Notes under the pieces: generated by a model
What the model was told of the DNA's origin: nothing
Database searches by the model: none
The model's input: the letters and a program-made list of their open reading frames with translations, nothing else
Source of the DNA: UBA3839 sp902776985
GTDB taxonomy: Bacteria > Bacteroidota > Bacteroidia > Bacteroidales > Bacteroidaceae
DNA length: 64,000 nucleotides
Direction of reading: 5' to 3'
Assembly (NCBI GenBank): GCA_902776985.1
Contig: CACYSD010000001.1
Location: 133,672-197,671 of the forward strand
Program-made: the position numbers and the translations under genes
Shown: piece by piece, positions 25,901-36,900 of the stretch
Position numbering within the stretch: the stretch's first letter is position 1
Layout: the number at the start of each line of letters is the position of its first letter

Positions 25901-28900
25901 TGACTTTGGCATTTCCGTTGACGGTAAGATGGGTATCAGTGGCAAGAGCCAGGGTCTGAACATAAATAAGTAATGCATTTTCATAACCCTCACCATAACT
26001 GCCAGGTTCACCATTGTTATTGTAATACTCCATTGAGTTGTCAGGCTTCATACGTCCAGGATTGGTTATTGCTCCTGGGTCAACGCCCTTACCTGCTCCA
26101 AAGACACTGCCTAAAATCTCGGCATTGTCCTTGACGGTGACTGTACATATACCCAAATTTGTATTAGCCAGAGTGAACGGCATTCCAACCTCCAGGTTTG
26201 GATGTTCTTCCTTGTTAGCCAAAGTGACAAGACTGTGTTTGCCCACAGATGCAATATCACCACCACCATACACGCTGCCTCCTACCTTGGTTAAGCCCTG
26301 AACAGAAACAACAGGATTGCCACGCACCAGTGCCGAGTATCCATGTGTACTTAAACCAGCGCCTGCACCATATACATCACCTTTGATATCAGGTGCATAT
26401 CCTCCTCCGGATGCCCCTTCAACACCTAAAGTAACTGCTGTATTTCCTTCCACACGTGCAATCTCCCCACCTCCAAACACAGAGCCGTAAACTGTTCCGT
26501 CACTGATGTTGACAATAGTTGTGTTAACCATGGCTTTTCTACACTCGAAGGTGTTAGACGCACCCTTGCCGGCACCGAACACATTTCCAAATCCGTTGCC
26601 TTCAGCACCAATAGTACCACCTGTAATAGTAACATTGCATACGCCGCTACCTCCAATATATGTATTAGAGCCATCTACATTCGTAGTATATGTGCCCACG
26701 TCACCTGCTTCACCGCCGCCATACACATTTCCCTTGACAACTGCAGCGTCACTTATGGTTACATTCGTCGTTTTCGCCAAAGCGGCATCGGTTTGCGTAG
26801 AAATGGAATCACCTCGGGCTGCGCCGAACACACTTCCGTTGCGGATACCATCAACACCAATAGTTCCACCACTAATAGAAATAGAAGTAACACCACCATT
26901 AGTTATAGTAATTGCACCGGTATTGTCCTTTGTCATTGTTCCCACCGAACCCATAGCACCGGCACCATAGAGGTTATGTGCCACAAGACCTCCTGTGACG
27001 TTTACGGATGCATTACCTAATACAATACCAGCCAATGGATTGTAGCTGTCAAATATGCCGTCATTGTCTGAATCATATTTATCAGTACCGCAACCACCGC
27101 CATACACATTTCCACGATAAGGATAATTTGCACCAGTGTATTCTACACCACCTGATGAAATTGGAGAACCACTCGTTATACCTATAGTTCCACTATGGAT
27201 ATCTACCAATGTATTTTCGTAAGTGTGGCCATTCTCTCCACTACCATAGACAGAGCCTTTTATCAGTGGAGATGTCAACGTAGTTCCCTGTCCCTCTGTA
27301 CCAATCACCACATGAGCATCATGAACCCATGCCAATCGGTCGTGAATTTCTCCAGGAGCACCTACGTCACCACGAGACGAGCCGAAGACCATTCCATTTT
27401 CAGCTCCATTGGTGCCAATGATACCACCAGTAATAGTAACTAAAGCTGAACCACCAGACGTATATGATGTTATATTACCGGCATTGTCATACACATAAGT
27501 TCCGACAGAACCGTATGCACCACCACCATATACATTATGCAAAATCTTCGGTGAGATAGTATTTCCGCCAACAATAGTATCTTGGATAGTCACATTTGTA
27601 TTACCCTTTACCAATCCAGATTTCACGTCGGTGACTTTTCCCTTTCCTCCTCCATAGACATTGCCATACAATGCTCCACCAAGACCAGTTGTACCGATGG
27701 TACCACCTCCTTTAACAATCACCTCGGTATTTCCATCTACATTAGACTCTTCACCACCGCCATACACACTGCCACCAACAGTTGTTGAACCTTTAATATT
27801 CAGAACTGTTTTTCCTACATAACCGAGGGAAGTAAGGTCTTCATCTGTATATACAAAGTTCCCTAATCCCGAACTTTCCATTCCAGACTCTCCGTTTTTC
27901 AGCACACTTTTATCAACTTGTTTCCACGTATAGGTCTCAAGGGTATTAATCTCACCCATATCAAACATGCCTATGTTGTTATTGATGCCAGGATCCTGAG
28001 TGAACGCCGGTGTGTTTCGCACATAGACCGGGGGAAGCGATGCTGAATAACCTCCTCCATATACACTACCTTCCACCTTACAACTATAAAGTGTGGAAGT
28101 GGCTGTTCCATTTACCTTGCCAAGATAGCCACCACCGTAGAAGTTGCCCGTTATATTACATCCGTTTAGGTTTGAAGTCACGCCGTTCGTAGTGGCAAGT
28201 GAGAATGAAGCAAACTTAACATAGAAACGTCCACCCGTTTTACCGGATGACCAATAGAAGAAGTCATAGTCGAAGTCAGTAGCCACGCCCTTGCCCTTTT
28301 TACCATACTGGCCATTGTTTCCTGGAGACTTCGTTGTTGCACCGTCGAAATATTTTCCGCGATCATTGGCATAATCACCCTGTTTGTCTTTTGGGTTCCA
28401 ATTCGCTATATCATAGTACTTCACCCTATTCAAAGAGGTACCACCATAGCCAGCTCCGCAGTATGTGCCAAACGTACAGTTGTTAGCATTGGTGATAACA
28501 GTTTTTCCCGCACTCATATCACCAAACTTCGGTCCTCCGCAGAACAATGTAACATGACTGTTCGTGATGTCCGTTTGTATGCTTCCCGTTATAGGCTTAT
28601 TGGCATTTATTCCGCCACCAAAGAAGTTGGTTATGTCAGCCCAGTCTATCTGCCAACGTACGTTTCCGTCTATCTGCTCCAGCGATGCACCTGCCATCTC
28701 GCCAAAACGTCCTCCGCTCACGTAGCACTCGGCTGGGTCATTTTGGTTCGCAACCACAGTAGGCTGATATGTTCCAGAAAGGTAGAATTCGTCATAGTCA
28801 CCTCCAGTAACGGAAATCGGAATATGTTTTGTTGATTGGGTACCATCACTATGAGTGCCATTGCCAAACTTAGCATACCAAGCATTACCTCCCACATGTA

Positions 28901-30920
28901 TATACTTTGTCGCTGTTGGCTTGCTGACTTTCGTAGAAACAAACTGCTTATACGACCCACCAAGAAGTATCAATGGAGCTGCCGATTTGTCACCATTATC
29001 ATACTCAAACTGTTCAAAATGGACCAAACATGTATTGGTTATCTCAAACCATCCTTTTATTTTGAATATTGACACATTACGAAAAGTCGATGCATTTTTA
29101 GGTATTTGTGCCTCCGCTATACCCACGATATTCAAGAAATCATAACGGATAGGAGAAATTTTTTGGCGATCATTATGACCGAATATATAGCTATAGTCGG
29201 GTTCGTTGTCATGGTTCAAGTCTATAGACATCAAAGTATATGGAATATCAGAAAACGTTGGATTATCCGCCTGATGAACGTTGCCAACAAGCACCACAGC
29301 CTGGTCATACACGGTTTTGCTCGAGTTATCAAAACCAGTAAGAGCATTACTTATGGTGGTATAGACTTTTTGATTATTATTCCCGTCATTGTATATATCT
29401 ATATTCGTATTGTTGTTATATTGTGTTCCAAACAGAGAAAAACTCTGTTTCCCATAACTATTGTTATACACAACGTCATACGTATCATCAGACACATAGT
29501 TGGCTATTGCCCAATAAGGCTCAATAGTGATAGCCGTTACACCCTCTGGGACATCCCAATATGCGCCCTGCGAGAACACACGATAACTACCATTAGTACC
29601 ATATAAGTCCTTATTGGTACATTTACGGTCGGCAAAGTTATAACCGCCCCATTCGTCAGCCTCATTATAAGTACCTGATGTGCCACCTGTGATACTAGTT
29701 ATCTTCCATCCCGTAACTACACGACTTCCTGTATAGTTGCCAGTTCCCACGTCATTATAATAAGGTAGCTGCACCTTATCGTAGTTAAAATTGAAGTGGT
29801 CAAAGTCCTTGTCGGTACGCTGAAGTGTCAAGGAGGTGGTTGTGATGTCGGCACCATCCGGCCAACTCTGACCTCCATCGGTTTTACTTGTGCTGATAGT
29901 TACAGTAAGCGTCTTATTAAGTTTTCCACCCTTGTTTCTTCCAACGGTAGCACTGTCAGGAGCATTTTTTATATCGGGGTTGATAATAGATGGATAGTAG
30001 CCTTGAGCTTTTAAAATAGGATATGGATTAGGTTCATTGATGGTTCTGTCAGCCGTTTCAAGTACCCATTTTGCCATATCATTTGGATTGACAGTAGTAG
30101 TTGCAGTAGAAGCATATTTGGCGGCCAGTTTGTTATTACTGTTGAGCAACAGACGATAGCGTTCAAATCGATTGATGAACTTCTCTTCCATTGCCAACGC
30201 CCTATTGTATTTCGTAATTAGTTTATTTTTACTATAAGGTGACTCATAACGATAGTAGTTATAATTGTTCATGCCACCTGCAACATTATTGATCTCCACA
30301 CCACCATAAATTGGTGATATTGTTCCGCCTGAAGAAATATCACCATAGAACATACAGTTCATCACCATAGTGGTCAAAGAAGATTGTGTTGAAGTCACTC
30401 TGTTATATCCTACAATACCTGCTTTTTCACTGCCAGCTGTAATATTAGCATAGCTGTAGCAGTTAATGACACGAGCTGTACCATCGAGGAGTCCGATGAG
30501 TCCACCTGTATAACCTGTACCACCTACAGAACCGCTAAGGATTCCGACATTATAGACTCTTGCTGAGCCATTGGCTGTACCAGCTATCGCACCCACATTA
30601 TCACCACTGGATATATTCACATCCTCCAGCACAAGATTCTTTACCGTACCGGTTAGTGTGGTAAAGAGAGGAGCACCAAGACCTGTAATCTTATATGGCA
30701 TATGAGTATCAGGATCGAAATTTGCCTCAAGTGTACCATTGAAAGTAGTAACACCTGGAGTGCCACCACTTATATCCTGAGTAATGATATAATGACCGTC
30801 AGCATCAGTAATCTGGCTCAACGAAGTGATGTTGGTTTGGCCCCACACTTGAGTGAGTCCAAATGTCAGCATCAGGGACAGAATAAACAGAGTCTTGGAA
30901 GTATAGTGAAGTTGTTTCAT
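22926..30920 (-). CDS. giant secreted VYGGG-repeat protein (2664 aa), predicted beta-solenoid
   Basis: Signal peptide M-K-Q-L-H-Y-T-S-K-T-L-F-I-L-S with cleavage near V-W-G-Q (about residue 28). Residues about 30-190 contain GLUG-like repeats (T-V-K-N-L-V-L-E-D-V-N-I then V-G-A-I-A-G, T-G-G-L-I-G-L, A-G-I-V-G-Y). A non-repeat region with aromatic-rich strands follows to about residue 900. From about 930 to the last residue I count 41 short units with core V/I-Y/F-G-G/A-G (for example GSVYGGGEIARV), each followed by a strand such as G-N-T-x-V-T-I and spaced about 25-60 residues. Such glycine-centred turns predict a long parallel beta-solenoid; no catalytic motif is seen. The chain ends abruptly inside the repeat field (V-T-I-G-K-S-E) with no cap and no sorting tail. 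It starts 8 nt after the 3879-residue gene. Role inferred: pilus-linked adhesin or surface fibre. Confidence 0.85.
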   Translation of the reverse strand: MKQLHYTSKTLFILSLMLTFGLTQVWGQTNITSLSQITDADGHYIITQDISGGTPGVTTFNGTLEANFDPDTHMPYKITGLGAPLFTTLTGTVKNLVLEDVNISSGDNVGAIAGTANGSARVYNVGILSGSVGGTGYTGGLIGLLDGTARVINCYSYANITAGSEKAGIVGYNRVTSTQSSLTTMVMNCMFYGDISSGGTISPIYGGVEINNVAGGMNNYNYYRYESPYSKNKLITKYNRALAMEEKFINRFERYRLLLNSNNKLAAKYASTATTTVNPNDMAKWVLETADRTINEPNPYPILKAQGYYPSIINPDIKNAPDSATVGRNKGGKLNKTLTVTISTSKTDGGQSWPDGADITTTSLTLQRTDKDFDHFNFNYDKVQLPYYNDVGTGNYTGSRVVTGWKITSITGGTSGTYNEADEWGGYNFADRKCTNKDLYGTNGSYRVFSQGAYWDVPEGVTAITIEPYWAIANYVSDDTYDVVYNNSYGKQSFSLFGTQYNNNTNIDIYNDGNNNQKVYTTISNALTGFDNSSKTVYDQAVVLVGNVHQADNPTFSDIPYTLMSIDLNHDNEPDYSYIFGHNDRQKISPIRYDFLNIVGIAEAQIPKNASTFRNVSIFKIKGWFEITNTCLVHFEQFEYDNGDKSAAPLILLGGSYKQFVSTKVSKPTATKYIHVGGNAWYAKFGNGTHSDGTQSTKHIPISVTGGDYDEFYLSGTYQPTVVANQNDPAECYVSGGRFGEMAGASLEQIDGNVRWQIDWADITNFFGGGINANKPITGSIQTDITNSHVTLFCGGPKFGDMSAGKTVITNANNCTFGTYCGAGYGGTSLNRVKYYDIANWNPKDKQGDYANDRGKYFDGATTKSPGNNGQYGKKGKGVATDFDYDFFYWSSGKTGGRFYVKFASFSLATTNGVTSNLNGCNITGNFYGGGYLGKVNGTATSTLYSCKVEGSVYGGGYSASLPPVYVRNTPAFTQDPGINNNIGMFDMGEINTLETYTWKQVDKSVLKNGESGMESSGLGNFVYTDEDLTSLGYVGKTVLNIKGSTTVGGSVYGGGEESNVDGNTEVIVKGGGTIGTTGLGGALYGNVYGGGKGKVTDVKSGLVKGNTNVTIQDTIVGGNTISPKILHNVYGGGAYGSVGTYVYDNAGNITSYTSGGSALVTITGGIIGTNGAENGMVFGSSRGDVGAPGEIHDRLAWVHDAHVVIGTEGQGTTLTSPLIKGSVYGSGENGHTYENTLVDIHSGTIGITSGSPISSGGVEYTGANYPYRGNVYGGGCGTDKYDSDNDGIFDSYNPLAGIVLGNASVNVTGGLVAHNLYGAGAMGSVGTMTKDNTGAITITNGGVTSISISGGTIGVDGIRNGSVFGAARGDSISTQTDAALAKTTNVTISDAAVVKGNVYGGGEAGDVGTYTTNVDGSNTYIGGSGVCNVTITGGTIGAEGNGFGNVFGAGKGASNTFECRKAMVNTTIVNISDGTVYGSVFGGGEIARVEGNTAVTLGVEGASGGGYAPDIKGDVYGAGAGLSTHGYSALVRGNPVVSVQGLTKVGGSVYGGGDIASVGKHSLVTLANKEEHPNLEVGMPFTLANTNLGICTVTVKDNAEILGSVFGAGKGVDPGAITNPGRMKPDNSMEYYNNNGEPGSYGEGYENALLIYVQTLALATDTHLTVNGNAKVKGSVYGGSESGFVQFNSYVNIQGSCQIGTTDAGGNVFGGGLGLQDNAAAGRVSGNTSLNIGGGTMYGSVYGGGAYGYVGTYTVSADGRDFTWHTLHDAKTGICDVNITGGTIGSEGVTGKGNVFGASKGLANSYQCEKAMVDSTNVNISNGTVYGSVYGGGEIARVEGNTEVTIGVAGATGEGVAPDIRCSVFGAGAGVETHGYSALVRGNTAVLIQGRTKIGQNVYGGGEIASVGKYKVANADTLAKYPELVAAGIKIGMPYALTNDGLGICRVTVKDVAKIGPDNIGHVFGAGKGIVPHYDGTNKRMTFNNNNESVWETFASEEDYMKFVETMALVTKTFVDIDGSAFVKGSVYGGSESGFVQDNTQVTIQGSSCQIGTADTGGNVYGGGLGIEGNAVAGRVLGNTTLYIINGTMYGSVYGGGEAGIVWKDTYVNLTGGTVIHDAYGGGLAADVEGNTNVSLNENVADDACGCVVSRIFGCNNVSGTPKGTVTVHVFKTQKAGATRITNPVNGPATAKVLGEYDVAAVYGGGNLAAYEPTNAFLDYATNKALVDAAYTHVIIDGCDRTSIAQVYGGGNAASTPGTFVEINGTFEIGEVFGGGNGKDSIVVSGVLKENPGANIGYKDYSAVEDSYDTKDKRAEDPFKSYIYGSGQVKVVVHGGLIHAVYGGSNTKGNLRQTAMVILSEKDEADDDYCCFNVGEAYGGGKSADMDAETVMTMDCIPGLDIVYGGAENADVVGGATLNITNGRYGQVFGGNNRGGRIGGSIVVNIEETGCRPIIIGELFGGGNRAAYSIYGYTEKKDGNGDLILDVDGKIQWLPLKSTDAGALSSPYDSPHVNVKSFTSIGDIYGGGYGETAVMIGSPVVNINEVVGGKTNHSQANIATEGTITISEELTPGVVTTRELKYPPHTQGAIGSINNVFGGGNEAEVVGDTYVNIGTEEKIQYVTGADTETKITVKGVNILGNVYGGGNKANVTGQTNVTIGKSE
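24645..25699 (-). repeat. internal mega-repeat, unit 2, in the 2664-aa giant
   Basis: About 350 codons that repeat the next unit (25700-26720) in the same order: C-E/R-K-A-M-V segment, GEIARV, THGYSALVRGN, GEIASVGK, a 50-residue insert ending near M-A-L-V-T-K-T, GSESGF, GLGIEGN. Anchors such as GCAATCTC at 25411 and 26458 are offset by 1047 nt. Confidence 0.8.
25700..26720 (-). repeat. internal mega-repeat, unit 1, in the 2664-aa giant
   Basis: First copy in protein order of a tandem duplication of about 1.05 kb. It contains the same series of about nine V-Y/F-G-G/A-G turns as unit 2; protein identity looks high, but many synonymous and some amino-acid changes are present, so the duplication is not very recent. 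Confidence 0.8.
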
Positions 30921-30928
30921 TTTTATAT

Positions 30929-33900
30929 TTAATGAATAATCAATTTCTTGTTGTTAACGAGATAAACTCCCTTTGCAGATACAGGAACTTCGAATGTTTC
31001 GTCGGTATGTATCTTGAATGTGGCAACGCGTGCTCCGTCGGCAGTGTAAATGCGTATAGGCATTGTCCTGCGAAGCGTAGACTTAACCACTATCTTGTCA
31101 TTCTCAGAGTAAACAATGAGTGAACCGTCATCGATGTCCTCGCCTGTAGGTTCGAGATCTATCTCACCGCTTGACTTATTAAGGATAATCTTACGTGCCT
31201 TAGTTGAAGACGGAGCCTTAATGTATGGTCTGAAAGCAGTTAACGAAGCTGCACCGGCAGTTGTATTCTCGAAACTGCCACCATCGTTGTCGAGGGCAAA
31301 GACACTCACACTCGCTGCCTCCGGATTGTTCAGATATGTAGGAACGAATGTATATCCGCCAGAAGAAACGCCTTCCATCTCGTTGTCGCTGACACCGATA
31401 GAAGTTCCTTCCACTGAAGCGAAGGTAATATACTGCTTACCTGGGCTGGCAATGGTGATTGGGAAGTTGACAAGATTGTCAGGAGTCCACGTTCCGCTCA
31501 GGTCAAACTCGAAGAAGGTCTTTCCTGGGAAGCCCACGATATACGGTTTGCCTGCATCGTAGTAAGGATAGTTGTCTACCGGATAACGGGCAGCAAGATA
31601 ATCCGTACTATAATAGATCTTCTTGAATTCGTCTGTATTTCTGTCAAGGAATTCATACTGGCTATAATAGTAATCGTAGAGGAATGTATTAGTGTAATTC
31701 TTCGTATGGTTACTTGGAGCCAGAGGGTCGAAGTCGGCAGTAAAGACTCCATCAACAGGTTGGTTGTTTTCCATCTTCTGCTGAACATTACCCTTGAATT
31801 CACGGAGCCAGTACTCGTGTCCCTTCGTGCTGTTCTTATAGAAGTGAGTCAGTTCACCCTTCTTATCCGTAGTTACCAATTCAACTTCGAACGGCAGGCT
31901 GACACTTTCCCAACCAGAGTTCATATTGACGAAGTGATCAGGATAACGCTGATACCACATGCGGTTGCCACTGCCGAAATTATATGCGATAGGAGCATTG
32001 AAGTCCTGAAGGTCTACGAGGAAGTGGTCTCTAACTGCTGTATATACACCACCCGACTGCTGTACCCAGTGACCACGGATGTGGGATGGGTCCATAAAGT
32101 CAACTGTTCGATAAGTGGTATTCGTCTCAGTATATGTGCCATCGGCGAGATATGCGCTAACCACATTGGCAGTCTTCTGCGAAGCGTTTGGAGTCTGTCC
32201 TGTTCCTGTGCCGCCTGGAACACCAGTATAGACAAGCAGGTTCTTCGTCAGATCAACATTAACGAAGGCTGAGAGTCCGCCGTCATCAAGCAATGGTGGA
32301 TAGAAGCGTGCCGGCAATTTGCCTGATGCAGCCACATTACCCATCTTATAGCCTGCTGCCAAGTCTCCATTTCCTCCTGTGAAGTCAATGGCAGTCATAT
32401 CCTTGTATGCAATCATTGATTCGTCGCCGTACATCGTCTGGGCAAATACAGCATAAGGATTGAAGTATGCCACACCTGCATTTCCGGAACGGTAGTAAGC
32501 CGGAGCACGGAATACACGGTTTCCTGCGTCGGTTGTCACGAGATAGTTTCCACTACGGTTGATTACAGTAGGATTATCCTGATGAGTACGTCCGTTGACA
32601 TGATTGTAATTCAATGCCTGACCGAAGAAGAAATAGTCGTCTGGCCAGATAGGATGATAAGCTTCATGCTCTTCATCATATCTCTCATCGAGATCACTAG
32701 GTACTTCACCCCCTGCATACTGGTAGTCACCATCTGCAAAGCGGCTCTCTACATAGCTGCCCAAATAGTTGTCGGCATTGTCGTAGAAGAGATATGGGCC
32801 TGTAGCATTCGCATAGTAACCAGTATGGAGCGTAAGCGTCTTGTTCGCACCAACGGTATAGTATTGATACGGATTGGTGTTAACAGAAGAGTTGTTGTCG
32901 CAATAACGCTTAAACAGATAGAATCCGTTCAGGTCATAAGTAACTTCTCCGTTTCGGAATGCGTGGAGAGGTTTCTCTATTGATCCGCTGCCCGACAGAT
33001 ACTGATTCTCCTGAGGATAATAGCAGTTCACCAGATGAACTGTACGGTTTGCCGTATTGATAGGATTCTCAAAGAGAGCTTTCTTATTCTTCTCAGTGTT
33101 GTCCGAAGTGTTAATCCAGCAGTTCTCGAGATAACCGCTTCCTTCATCAGCTATTCCGGCAGAAGTGTATGAACCGGTAACACCAAGGTTATATACCTCA
33201 CCGCAAAGGTGTCCGAAGAGTGAGTGGTCAAGACCGGTAATGGTATGTCCGTCACCATGCAGCGTTCCTTCGAAGCACTTGCCGGTATCTTCCAAAGAGT
33301 TGTCATAGCCGATAGGTGTCCAACCAGTAACTGAGCCGCCATCCACGCTGTATGCTTTCGGACTGACATCACTGCGGAGGATGAATTCGAGATTACGTGC
33401 GGAATGAACATGAGTATCAAGATTAGCATGACCTTCAAGTGCAGTTCCTGCTTCCGGAGTGGTAGAGAGTACACTCAGGTCGAAGAAATCCTTAAGCAAG
33501 TCAAGTTCACTCTTAGTAGGATCGGACTCACAAGTACGGTTGTCAATATAAATCTTGCTCTCGCGCTTCACACCTGGATTATCCACATACATGTGGTGTG
33601 CCTTATCCTTCATCACGGCATCAAGGTCATGATAGTTGGCAACTCTCAATGGCACGTGGTTAGAATAAGTTTCACCGAGGTATGTCTTTGCGTAGTAAGC
33701 CACATAGTAGCCGTCGTTGTACCAATAAAGCTTATCAACTCTTGGTATATAGTCAATACCGTTGGTATGGTTCTCTGCATCGCTGATCTTCTCGAATATC
33801 TTCCATCCACCACCGGTTACTTCGTATGCACCAGGGATAACGTTTGGTTCACGGAGACCGACATAGTCACCAGGAATAACCATTCGTGGAGACTTGATAT

Positions 33901-36900
33901 TCTCAACTGTAGGCACACCGCTCTTGAACTGCAGGTGGAAGTTCACCACGTGGCGTTCGCTGATAGGAGTAATGTGCATTGCGGTTGCGTCACTCTCCTC
34001 ATAATTGTATTCATAAATTACAGTTATGATCTTCTCCTTTGAGAGGTCGAATATATCGGAATTGCGAGCCACATACAGTGTACCTGTTCCATTCGGTGAA
34101 ATACCGTGGATAAGGAAGTTCATTTGTTTGTTGGTAAGGTTGGAGTAATTGGATGCTTCAATCACGAATCCAAGTGGTACAGTCTGTCCGTTGGTATATG
34201 ATGCAGAACCTGTGCTACCTTCAACAGCTGCCTTCGTCACAGCCACACCTTCACCATGCTCACCCACAACATAGCTTTCGCGACAATAATAATATGTCTT
34301 GCCAACCTGTTCTGAAGTAAAGGTGAGGACGCTGATATTACTCTGTTCTGATGTACCCAGACTATTATAAGCATTCGCTGTAATAGTAGTTCCGGCTGCA
34401 TAAGGAGAGTTACCAATTTCGAATGCTGTATGGACTACATACACATTTCCTGCAGCTTGCACGCTGATAGGTGAATAGAAACGCTTCTCGTTAGGAATTG
34501 ACTCGAATACAGTGCGGCTAACCTCTGTGCCGTTGGTAATAGTCTTACCACCATAGTTCAGAGTCTCTGTTCCCTGATATGTAGCTGAATAGTCAACATA
34601 CTGAGAAAGTGAATAACCTACTCCGTTTGCCTCGACTTGTGCTGCAGTAGTGAAGTCGGCGCCGTCATACTGATACTTACGTCCTTCAGCATAAACAACG
34701 TTTCCTGCTTCATCCCTACTATATAGCGGATCTATCAACAGGTCGAATGCGTCGTAGTTGAAATCAAATCTCTCTCTGTCGGTCTTAGACATAGATGACC
34801 ATACCTCCAGACCACGATAGTTCTTACCTACCTCATAGTAGTTTCCTCCATACAAACCTGCTGTTGTACAGATATAAGCCGGAACTATACTGTTGTCAAT
34901 CTCGTCTGCCAGCAATGGGCTTTCGGTTTGATACATACTAATGTATTCAGCCTTTTGCTCGGCAGTCATCTTTGTATTGACGTAGATATACTCTGTAGCT
35001 TCGAGCTGGATGGTTCCGAGACAGATATATGCCGGTGAAGCACTACCTGCAGGAAGTGTAGGAACCAATGAAGCAGGAATTGCAGTACCTACATTGAGGT
35101 GGTGAACGTCACCGCCATCATTGTATTCCACCTGTTCGGTTACAATATATGCAGGCTCGAACTCTGCCTGACCGTCAGGAACGTCAGAGCTATGACTTGT
35201 AATCATAGACTGATAAGTGTCGTAGGTTTCCTTGGAAATGACATTGTCGATATTATATCCACGCTGTCCAAGGATACCGCCTTCGGTTCCCTTCAGATGA
35301 TATGTAGGTCCGCTTTCGTAGCCTGTTTCATTATTATAATCTTCTGGACTCAATCGTTCATGATTAGCGCTTTCCACCTTGGTGTACCATGTATCCCATG
35401 GTCTCGGGTTACTCATGCTGTATGTAAGCATATAACCTGTGTCGTGACCTACATTGTTGGATGAGCGGAAAATATAATCGAATGCAACATCCTTCTGCAG
35501 CTCAGTATGGTAGGCAGAAGGTTCGAGAGGCGACTCTGTACCGTTCAGACGTTTCTTAGGTGCAGATGCCTTAAGAGTCTCATAATCTTCTGGCAACAAC
35601 ACTGAACCCTCTGGATAATCAGTATCGCCCACCTTGCAGGCAGCAATCGTAACATAGGTATCTTCTACGAACAATGCACGCTCAGCCTTGCTTAAGAGAT
35701 ACCAATCCCAATAGCTGATAGGATCGTTCTTGTAGTATGACACGTCATTAATCACAATCTTCTTTCCATCTTCGATAGGCACATCAGGTTGTGAGAAATA
35801 AGCATAACGGTTTGGCATCACGTTGAGCAACTTCATGTGTGCATTTGAAGATGCTGTGATTGTCAACGGAATGTTAATACGTTCGCTATAAGCGTTTGGT
35901 GAACCTGTATATGCTGAGATATAACGGTCATAGACATATACCGAACCCTTGATGAACCAATAGTGTGCAGGAACAGCACCATCACCTGAATATCGTCCAC
36001 TGATATTGTAGCAGTCGTCGATAATGGTCTGTGTTCCATGAACGAAGTTACCAGAGGTCTGCCACTCATAAAGATCGGTTGTTGAATAGGTATAGTTCTT
36101 ACGTGTGATGGCATCTGCATTCAATTCAGTCAGAGTATCGTGGTTTTTCGGTGTATAAGTTTGCCGTCCATGCTCATTTTTCGCATATACGAATCCACCA
36201 CCAATACCTGTCTGCACATTGATAAGGTCCAGCTCAATGACGCCGGTCACATAACCCCAGTCCTTCTCGTTAAGCTCTGTTCCAGTACTCTTCTCTGAAG
36301 TCAGTTCCAGATACACACCGGAAGCAAGAGCCACCTTGTTGAAACTTGTACCGTTATTGCGCTTACGTTCCTTAACGTGCTTCTTCTTCCAGTTGTAGTA
36401 TGTCAGGTCATCACCCACGAGATTACCGTGTTCGTCTTTTTCTGGGCCATAGGTTTCAGTATCACTGTTATCGGTAATACGAGTGTCCTCGTTTGGTCTG
36501 AAGTGAACATCACTGGTCAGCGCACCAAGATAGTTGACGACATTATAGATACCGAAATAGTTACCATGGATTGCCTTGCTAACATCCAGATAGTCCTCTG
36601 GTTCCTCTGAATTGGGATCTGCTCCTGGTTTGTGTTCAATATCCGCAGGAATAACAGAACGTTTCTGGTTGAGCGAAACCTCGCGTACACGGTTAATGGT
36701 ATAGTTCGTATAGTCCACAACCTCAGGCACACGGTCCTGGGCACCCTTCATCACCATTCGGCTACCGAAGACCCCACAGAAGTCTGAACGCTGAATAGTG
36801 TTCATCAGACGTCCTGCATAGATTGAGCAGACACCGTTCTCTTCCCAATAGATAGGATTAGGTACTTTCTCTCCCTTATCATTGGTTATAATAATAGGCA

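Noticed and set aside
30929..31200. Firm assignment of type IX secretion to the 3879-residue protein and the 679-residue protein
   Set aside because: The tails only resemble sorting tails; no type IX component lies in the window, so this stays a possibility.
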